Source: Lenisia limosa (lineage: Eukaryota > Breviatea). From it: a stretch of 26,571 nucleotides of DNA. The stretch lies in NCBI GenBank assembly GCA_001655205.1, contig LPNZ01007230.1, forward strand, positions 1-26,571, given 5' to 3'. Shown here in pieces: positions 11,419 through 20,900 of the stretch. Position 1 is the first letter of the stretch, and every line of letters begins with the position of its first letter. Under the pieces are notes generated by a model, which did no database searches, had not been told where the DNA came from, and saw only the letters and a program-made list of their open reading frames with translations. The translations under genes and the position numbers were made by a program.

Positions 11419-14400
11419 ATGTTATCATCTGTCAAAATGGTCAACAGTTTTATTATTCTGCTGGTTCTCTTGGGAGTTTTCAACTTCAGTGAAGCTGACG
11501 AAGGCTGCCAGCATGACTTTTATGTTTGTTTATCTGTCTAATTTTGCAATCAAAATATGCTTCATTTGTTGACGACTTCCCCAAACCCTCCATCTCATTT
11601 TCTTCCCCATTCAAAAGGGAGGATGAGGCCTCACCTCTAACTGTCGTTTTCGACACTTCGCCTCTTTATCTTGACCCTTACGCCTGCTTTGAAAATGGCC
11701 CTCGATTTGTCCCTGTTGTTATCTTGTTCTAACCAGTTTGATTTTGAGTTCCCAGCCCCAACAGGCCTCCCGGTGTGCAATGAAAACCTCGGCATTGTCA
11801 CAAGATGGTTCATTGTTTAACTAACCCAGCTGGGTGGACTGTCAAGATAGCACTAATTTACATTTTACAATTACAGAAAACAGAAGAGAATACCTAGAAA
11901 CAGAAGTTTTGCCGCCTTTGAAACGCACAATCAGTCGGCTTCTAAAGTCAGTCAGTCATGGAATTGAACTTAAATATCAATAATGCCATCATCGTAATAT
12001 AAGCATAGCCATGTGATATATGATAATTGCACAAAATTCACAAAAATCAAGTAATATTGTTAGTAAAATAACTGTGCTATTCATGAAATTTCAGGAAAAC
12101 CCTCTGCTTGTTCTGGGATATCAAGATGTCTACTGATCTCTCATTGTCCGAATTTGTGTTTTGACTTGTTTTGGCTTGAATATGACCCTTCAGTGTACAC
12201 GCACCTGCACTCGGCCGTATCCGTCTTGATCAAGGTTGTCTGTTTTTTCTAACCAGTTGGATGCCCCTGGGTCCCGATCCAACCTGCGCTACCAAGCCAG
12301 TTTGTCACTCAGGGCATTGAGGGTAATGAAATCGTGATTCGAATCATCTCAAGACCTATATTCGGTTTCTGCCTTTCTTTTACCAGGCAACGTTCTGGCT
12401 TTTGCTGTGACGTGTCAGTTGCAGGTTCAAAACAGACCGGTCCTCGGGTTTCTCAATATGAACGCAGGCAATTTCATACCTGACTCAGATCATGAAAGTC
12501 AGTTCATCAGCAATGTGGGAGGGGAGGGGGGCTTCTTAATAAGGCTTCACTTCGGTGAACAGAACTTATTATCGATCAGACTTCTCGAAATCATCTTTTA
12601 GATCTTGATACATGAGGTGTTTCATATCTTCGGCTATTCAGCAGCCTACTACTTTCAACGGTCAAACATTAATCTGTCATATTACGTGTCAAGAGACACT
12701 GGTAACTATCGCCAGAGTTCTGAGGTTGTGCGTGAGCTCTAATTAGGTGATATCCATTATGGGCGATCAAACGTGGTTCATCACCGACACTGTGAAAGAA
12801 ACTGTTCGGCAACACTTTAACTGCTTTTCACTTCCAGGGCTTGCAATGGAAAACAATAACGTGGGTGGCGAGGGGTTGCTTCACTATAGTCTGAAAAAGC
12901 CAGAGAATTTTGATAATTATTGAAAAACGATCGAAAAAACAATCTTTTGTCAGTTCTTTACTAACATCCCAGGTTCCTCCCAGTCATAGTGAGAGTCAAA
13001 TGCTGTTCGCTGATGTGGGAATTCCTTCAACTGACGTTGTAGATCATGAACCAATTTGCTTCAATATCCCCTGAAATGCTTGTTACAAACGTGTCCTTGG
13101 CCTTGTTGCATGACACTGGGTAAGAAGTCTGGCATTCCAACCCTTATTTTTCTTTCTAAAAGTTTATTTGATGTCTCCAGAAGGCCATTTTTAGGGTGGA
13201 AAGCGATATTTTTCTTTAATTATTTGCACAAACAATATCACCATCACATTGTAGGTTTTACGATGCCAATTTTGAGGAGGCTGATGAGTACTTCTTTGGG
13301 CGAAACGAAGGATGCGGCTTCATCAATGGTGTGCTCCTTCAACACTGACCGTTTAGACTGTTCCAATGAGGGCGACTTGTACTTCTGTGATACTGACGCT
13401 CTTGGATGTGCTTATGACGGAACAGGAATCGCACAATGCCGTTCTATCCCTGTTTGTTTTGCTTTGTAACCTTGTCAATTGAAGAATGTTCGATCTGGGT
13501 TGGCTTTGACAACACTGTTTGTTCAAATGAAAACAACTTCTTTGCCAATGAGTATGCTGGCTATTTGATCCATATTCCAGGCTTTGAACCACTCCAAATA
13601 TGACAATCCATAGGAAGGACAACACAGGTGAATCGTTCACCAACACATCGTATTGCTTCACAGGTGCCCTTTCCCAGGTAGGCCCAACTTCATTACTGTC
13701 ATACCCACCCCATAAAGAATGAATCCTATAAATACGCAACTGAGCCCTTCACTAATGAAACAGACAACCACTGCTGAGCAGCGTGGTTACTGTCTCGAGT
13801 ACAGGTGTTCAGGTGGAGACAACGTTGAGGTCTTCGTAGGGTCTTGGTAGGCCGCCTTGCGACTGACCTTCAGGCTCCAATGTCCCTTGAGAAGCTCCAT
13901 CAACATCAATGGAGGATTCACCCCGGATAGCTTCATCAACTGCCCAGTTAACATCTACCAAGCCAGGGCCATGTGCAATAGTATGGTACTTCCGCAGTTT
14001 AACTTCTTAGAAATGTCAACCTGCCCCGAGGATCACTACAATTTTGAGGTTCTGCTTATCGAATCTGATTTGTGTAGGGAAATTGTAAACCTTGTTCGAT
14101 GTGTCTATTGAACCAATTCATTGAGGAGGAATGCACTGCATTCACAAACAGGAAGTGCAAAGACTGCATGGATTGTCAACCTAATGAGGTTTGCTGGCCA
14201 TTTTCACCCTTATGTTTTAGTTTGAAACAGCAGCATGTACACTGCTGGCAGATACTCAATGCCAAAAATGCACAAACTGCACCAATGTCCTCATCCAGTG
14301 CTCTCGATTTAGTGATGCTATTTGTGGAGGTAACTTCTAAGTTTTAATGAGCCTCTTGTTTCGACAATTGTGACTACTTGGGCCCTCTTGGGATGGAAAG

Positions 14401-14799
14401 GTGAGAGTGGTTACCTTATTATATTTGCTTGAACAACACCATCTTTTTGGTAGACCATATGTGTCCTTAAACTTGAAGTCTGAAGGGTAGGCTTTAATAA
14501 CAATTGCAGGTGCTTCTGTGACGAGCAGTGCCTTATGTTTGGTAGGGGCTTCTAGGAACTGTTTACCCCTTCTCAATGATTTACGATAATCTTCACATCT
14601 GAAATTTTGACTTTATGGTGGTTTTCACCTTGCAGATGACTGCTGTTTTGACTTCGAGGAGGAGTGCATCGAAAAATGCCCACCCGACTACTATTGGTGC
14701 GAAGGTAAGGCAACATTGTGTTTGATTGGTGTAGAAGAAATCAATGGCACAATCAATGGGACGTGCATCCATGTTGATGAAATGTGCGGCACGCAATAA
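11419..14799 (+). CDS. Leishmanolysin-like zinc metalloprotease (M8), secreted, Cys-rich tail
   Basis: A zinc endopeptidase of the leishmanolysin family, probably secreted or surface-bound. ATG at 11419 (or 11437) begins a signal peptide with core FIILLVLLGVF. Later exons give REYLETEVLPPLKRTISRLL (11877-11950), GNVLAFAVTCQLQVQNRPVL (12364-12514) and the active site HEVFHIFGYS (12602-12724), matching HExxHxxGxS. TVRQHFNCFSLPGLAMEN follows with LLHY as likely third zinc histidine (12747-12888), then NVSLALLHDTG (13043-13119). Phase-consistent exons 13255-13328, 13357-13440, 13485-13551, 13614-13677, 13764-13846, 13874-13980 and 14011-14048 carry the conserved Cys pairs. The tail (to 14188, 14221-14329, 14636-14799) resembles TNFR- or furin-like Cys repeats: ECTAFTNRKCKDCMDC and ECIEKCPPDYYWCEG. 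The exons between 11524 and 11876 and the joint 12889-13042 are not solved, so a damaged copy is not excluded. Confidence 0.88.
12611..12634 (+). other. Zinc-binding catalytic motif HEVFHIFG
   Basis: Encodes the HExxHxxG core of the M8 active site: two zinc-binding His and the general-base Glu are all intact. The exon starts at 12602 after a TTTTAG acceptor and stays open to 12724. Confidence 0.93.
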
Positions 14800-14913
14800 T
14801 CCCCTCATACTGTTACATAAAGGAAGAACCTCAATTTGAGGCTTTTTGTTTTGGGATACAGACTGAAGGGTTAGGTGATTTAAATGATAAATGAAATGAC
14901 AACCACGGAACCC

Positions 14914-17900
14914 CCTAACCTTAATAACTCGCTTTATATCAAGGATTTGTACAGGTTTGTGGATATAATCATCCATTCCAGCCTAGTGGAGGTGAGTGGT
15001 TAAGGTACAGTAAATAGCTCAAGAAAGTGAAGTGGATTACTAAAAACAAGAATACATGAAACAAAATGACAATTATGTCGCTCACTTTTCGAGCGGCTTC
15101 GTGGTTCCACGCCATGACAGAAGCCGATAATCCAATGATAGAGGGTCGTTTTGACTTGTCGGGTTGCCTGTGTGGTTATTCAAAAGAAAAGCTCAAAAAC
15201 TGAAAGCAGTATAAACACCTAAGGAATGAAGGCCTACCGTTCACAAATGCATTTAGCGCAATCCAGTCCGTTCATTCGAGGCATTTGGATGTCCATCAGA
15301 ACCAGGTCGTAACTGGGGGTCAAGGAACATTTTCATAAGCGACAAGTGATGCTATCATATAGTATACAATTTTTATCTATAGCTGATTTATTGTTTTTTT
15401 ATTATTATCAAAGATTGTAAGATAGTTTGCAAAAGAGAGTCGCCAATACCACACAACAAATGACAATAGCCTACACTGTGCTTTCCATCTTCTCAATGGC
15501 TTCGATTCCATCCTCGCATTTGTCGGTAGAACAACCCAGTTTTGACAGCACCAACTCAATAACTTTCAGATTTATGGGATTCTAAATCATGAAATAAAAT
15601 GAAAATAGGGTAGACAAGTTTATCAGTTCAACTCTGGTCAGAGGTTGCTTACATCATCAACGAGAAGGATACGCAGGGGAATTTGAGGTGACAGTTGTCG
15701 CACTCGCTTTTTAGACCTTGGGGACCAGGTTTGGCTTCGTGGGGTGGGGGTAGGTGAGGGGGTTTCGGAAAATGAGAGGTCGATGACCGGGGTGGATACA
15801 GTGCTCCTTGTTCTGGAACTGGTCAGTGGATACAGTGCTTGTTTTGGAACTGGTCAGTGGATACAGTGCTCCTTGTTCTGGAACTGTTCAGTAAAGTGAT
15901 ATGAGGGAAGGAAAAAGAAGTTTCTGACTGAATCATTAGAATATATAGAATGCGGGGATATTGAAAGGTCTTCAACATAGTGTTCAAAACGACCTCTCAC
16001 ATATTGGGCTGCACCGAAGGGGCCAATTGAATATTGTAGTCAATCTGGTGGATCAGCAGGGATATCACTCGCAAACCTGGGCAGAGGGTGTGGACGGCAG
16101 AATGAGGGGAGTTGTTCCCGGAGTGTTGCTGTTGCTTTTGCTTCGTGTGAGCAAGGCAGATTGGAGGCAATCAAAGAATGTTGCGTGACGCGTGGGGAAG
16201 GAAAGCGATGGTTTGAGCCCCCTTTTCAGCTTGGGTGCCAATGCGTTGGTCATGAGAACCACGGGGAGTTGAGACATCTTGTTAGAACAAATAATAAACC
16301 TCAAAGAGCTGGGGGAATCGCTTTCTTGTCCAAATTGATTCACAGACAACACACTACAAAATAAGAAACCAAAAGAGACCACAGGTACAGTACGTATGAT
16401 ATCATTTGCCAGCATTTACAGCCAATAAAACCGCTTACAATGGGGTACGAAGTGCAAGACTTGGCGATAACGGCTTTCTCGAAAATGGTCGTATCGGAGT
16501 ATACGGTAGTCTGCACGTTCCACACGGCTGCCATTTGCTGCAGCATTTTCCCTCGAGTCATAGTCATCGGTGCCGGTGGCTTAAGCGGACCTTTCGCTTG
16601 GTGCAGGGGGGACGTCGCCATAGTCTACCATGTCAAAGCGAAGAGTGGAGAATATAGAAGAGGACCCCCTCCCATATTAATAATAATAGGAGTTTTATTG
16701 AACAGAAAACGACCACAAACCTCTTCCTGATAATGAGGATCACAGATCAATATTTCCTTCCCCGCAAGCTCCTGGTCTCCGTTCAAAACATAGTCATAGA
16801 CATGGGGACAGTCTTCAGCAGATGAATGCGATGAATCCGACTCTTTCTCATTAATTTGGGCAGCAAATGTGAAATGAAACGCTGAGCCTTGGTTGACCTT
16901 GGACTGGACCCAAATTTGCCCTCCCAGAAGGTGAACAAGGCCCTAAAGAGGGGTGATGCGCAATTAAGTGAAATATCGTGAGATGAGAAAAGTAATTCAG
17001 ATGTTGCATGCACCCCCTCACTCTGCAGATGGCAAGCCCCAGGCCGGCACCATTGCGGACACTGTTACTGTCGTCAGCAGCCTGCTCGAACGTTCCAAAG
17101 ACCCGGCCCACGTCCTTAGGGTGGATTCCCTTGCCCTGAGCGGTTATAGTGGTTGAAATTTATGAAACAAAGCAAAACAAAAACATCAAATGGCAAACAA
17201 CTTTTAAATACAGCCAAAATATTGGTACTATTGTTTTGCATTTGCGATGTCCTTGCTATGTTAACCTTCATATAGCGACTCAGCACTCCAACTACCTCAT
17301 CTTGAACAGAAATCTGAATATACGTCATGTTTTGCACATCCACGGAGGGGTCCATGTCCATGTCAGGCTCCCTGATGTTGTTATGGAATGTTCGTAGGGA
17401 TGAGGAAGAGTCGTAAGTATAATGTACAATAAAAAGAAAAAGAGGAGTGGTGCCAAGTTGAGCAATATCAACTCACCTCTCAAACTTTGGGATTTGATAC
17501 TCCAGCGGCACAGGAGCTGAAGTGGTAAATTGTGATATACACCAACTTATAGTAGACATCTCTCAAAAAATTGTTATCACGATTAATATATGATATACAA
17601 TTATAAGCACTACATATTAGCTCCATATGATATGTATTCATCATATGAATAATAGACATAACCTGCAAACTTTCATGTGTAAGTCTGGTCGGGCCAAGAA
17701 TAGGCGAAGGCTCTACCAACACTGAACGGCCAGCATCCGGGGAAGGAATACCTCGAATTCCGTCAGACCGTGCAGCGTTGTTCTTTGGCTTGACCTCTTT
17801 GTTGACAAGGATTTGGAGGTCCTTGGACATTTCGAGTGGACGAAACTTGGCAGACGCTGTGCTGGCGTTTGAAGCCTGGAAGGAGTCAGGAAGATAGACA

Positions 17901-20900
17901 TGCTGGTATTTGAAGCCTGGAAGGAGTCAGGAAGAGAGACATAGGGAAGATTACATTGAGCAAAAGCCTCTTGAAAAATAAGAATTTTGGTCCGTATACA
18001 ATGTATTAGACTGTTACATATCAATAATATAGTAATACAAATATATTTGTTTCCCATATGCTAACATTTTTCTCAAACAATAGCAGCCAGCCCCATTGAG
18101 AGAAGAGGTAAAAAAGAACAACAAAAATAAACAAAACACAAACATTTTTTTTTTTTTTTTTTTTTTTNNNNNNNNNNNNNNNNNNNNNNNNNNNNNNNNN
18201 NNNNNNNNNNNNNNNNNNNNNNNNNNNNNNNNNNNNNNNNNNNNNNNNNNNNNNNNNNNNNNNNNNNNNNNNNNNNNNNNNNNNNNNNNNNNNNNAAAAT
18301 GTTGCCAAAACTCTCAGAACTTCCATGATTGTTGGAGCTCTAATGGTTCATAACAACATTGAAAATGTGACACAACTCTCAGATCCAAATAAAAATGAGT
18401 CATATCTGGGGTGCTGCTCACCTCAATAGTGTCGAGCTGGTCCTTGATTGTGAGCGGTTGCTTGAGTTTCGCACTAGCAAACAGGTCGGTGTTGAGAAGG
18501 GCTGACGAAACAAAAGGTTTGTTTTCGAAGAATGGGTTGGTGTTTGGGACGGGAAATCTTGGGGATATTGGAGGGCTTGTGTTGTGCGGGATCTGAAGGT
18601 GAAGGGTGAAACATAACTTCCCAATAAGTTCGAGAATGTGACGAGAAATTCAATCTTTTTTAGAAGTGATGGGAAGCCCTATAGTAAAGTGGAAAGATGC
18701 TTGCCCGTCCTAATAATCAAATATCCCACCTTGTTGTAAGGGGAGCGTTTTTTCGGGTTCATTTCGGGTGTGACATTTGACGGGGATGAGCTCTGAACAA
18801 CACTCGCTTGCACCACCACTCGTGACCCGGTGGGAGAGAATTTGACTAAATCGTAAGGGGCAGTTTCCTCAGCATTTGAGAAGCTTGACTATTACAAAGG
18901 TACAAATGTATATTCCCTGATGGATCAATAGAATATACTATACTATATGATGATATAGTTATATGATATGTATATTATGCATATCAGTATACTATAGTAT
19001 ATAATATAGTATATGATATACAAAGGAAAATCGGTCAAAACTTACCACGGTTACTGTATATGATATAATATACTATACATACAAAGGGGTAAAAATCATC
19101 TGGCACCCCCTTACTGGCATTATTTAGTAAGTTGATGATGACCTGAAGAACTCTCTCTCGGTCAGATACCACTGTTTCGGGAAGAGACGGTTCAAGCTCC
19201 CATAACAACGTTATTGACTTCTTCCGTGCCTATAAAGGGAGTAGCGTTAGCGTTGCAGTGGACAATGTTTGCAAAGTAAGAAGACCTGTAAAGTACCATC
19301 ACTGGATGCCGCCAACCATCCTTACCCCCCCACCAAACAAGCAACTAGCTCCATGGCCTGGGCTATGACTTCAACCAGGTAAATGGTTTCATTTCGAATG
19401 GTCACCTTCAGGTGTTATTAATAGAACAATAGAAGGGGGGGAGGGGGTCGACAGTGGACAAAGGGAAAACAGAATAACTCCAGATACAAGACCAACCAAT
19501 ATTTACATGTACATACATATAGTTTCATCAGAAAAAAAAATCATTCAATTAATCAACTTGCCTCTGAGTACAACTCAAACTTTTTTTTAAAAAAGCAAGT
19601 GTGAACTCTATGAAGAAAACAGGTGTTATGAAACCCGTCTTTTTGAGTACCAAGAAAGACCAAGTGCAAACCTTTCCAGCAGCGAGTTTCTTGAAGTCCA
19701 AAATGTCGTTGACAAGACTGATTAGGAGGGCGCCACTCTCATGCATCGTTGACACTATCTCCCTACAAGGTTAGAATTGGAGGATTTTAACTATTGCCTT
19801 ACAATATCACATCCCCCAATATTCAAAAATGATAGTTGTCTTTCGAATGATACATTGACCCACTTATGCTCGGGATCCAAGTCTTCTTCCATGAGAACCT
19901 GGGCTAACCCAAGAACACAGTTCAGCGGGGTACCTGTTGGGTTATTGAAGCAAAACAGCGATGTCCAGAATATGAGAAAATAAATATAAAATCTTAAACA
20001 GGTAATAATGCAGTAATAAATAACAATGATTTGGTGACCTGGAGAAGAAAAGAAGAGAAACTCACGTATCTCATGACTCATGGTTGATAAGAACGCAGTT
20101 TGCGCCTGGGCCACACGCTCAGCCGCAACCTAAGGTTTTAGGGGGGATGCAGGACAATATAATGATAATCACACAAGTCAGCCGACCTTTTGGACAAGGT
20201 AGTCATCAGCTCGTCGCCTCTGGGTGTTGTCGTGATGTACAACGTCAATCAGCAGTCTGGGGCCCTGGACAGATCAATTGCTATGGGGCTACATTCATGA
20301 GTGCAACTAATTTTGAAATCTAGTTTTAGCCATAATATTACAAAGTTGCAGTGGGAAAAGAACATTGTCTACTGTCTGAAGATTTGTTCATAAAAAAGCC
20401 TTTCGCTTTTGCAATTATGAACCCTCTCACGTTGACAGAATGAAAGAAGCAGGCGGAGAATATGAGTGTGATATCTAAGAAGTTGCCATCAAGGCTCTTC
20501 ATCACGGTGTTGATCTAAACTATCAATATGGATAAGGGTCTTCCAGATATTTGAATCTTGGGAAACAAAAGAAATCCATTGCGAGACAAGCTGTTTGTTT
20601 CTCAAGATCAAACAGACTCACAGTTTCCATTTCCACACCCAAGCCCCAACCTCAATGACTCGCTCGTTCTGGTGGAGGGCAACAATGATCCGCTTGAACT
20701 CTTCCACAAATGCTGAAAAGAAATAATGAGTGCTGTTTTCATATGGTAAATCAAAAACCAAATCCAAATGCAATCTATTGAGAATCATCACTGTAGTAGT
20801 GAACCACGACCAACCCGAGGTGTAGCAGTATCTTGCTCGTTCAATGAGGTCATTGCGCGTTTTAGCGCCGTAGAGGTCCACAGCAGACTGATTGGCGTCA

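Noticed and set aside
13321-13360. Apparent 2-base frameshift in the protease between GCGFING and CSFNTDRLDC
   Set aside because: A 28-nt GT-AG intron (13329-13356) joins GCGFIND to CSNEGDLYFC in phase, with the Cys spacing expected of the family, so no frameshift is needed.
13552-13613. Open frame AGYLIHIPG and a second one, ALNHSKYDNP, as protease exons
   Set aside because: Neither joins its neighbours in phase. Treating 13552-13613 as one 62-nt intron gives ANEKDNTGESFTNTSYCF with correct phases.
14914-14990. Plus-strand exon continuing the protease (FVQVCGYNHPFQPS)
   Set aside because: The opposite strand encodes the receiver end GMDDYIHKPV with good splice sites, and the protease already reaches a stop at 14797-14799.
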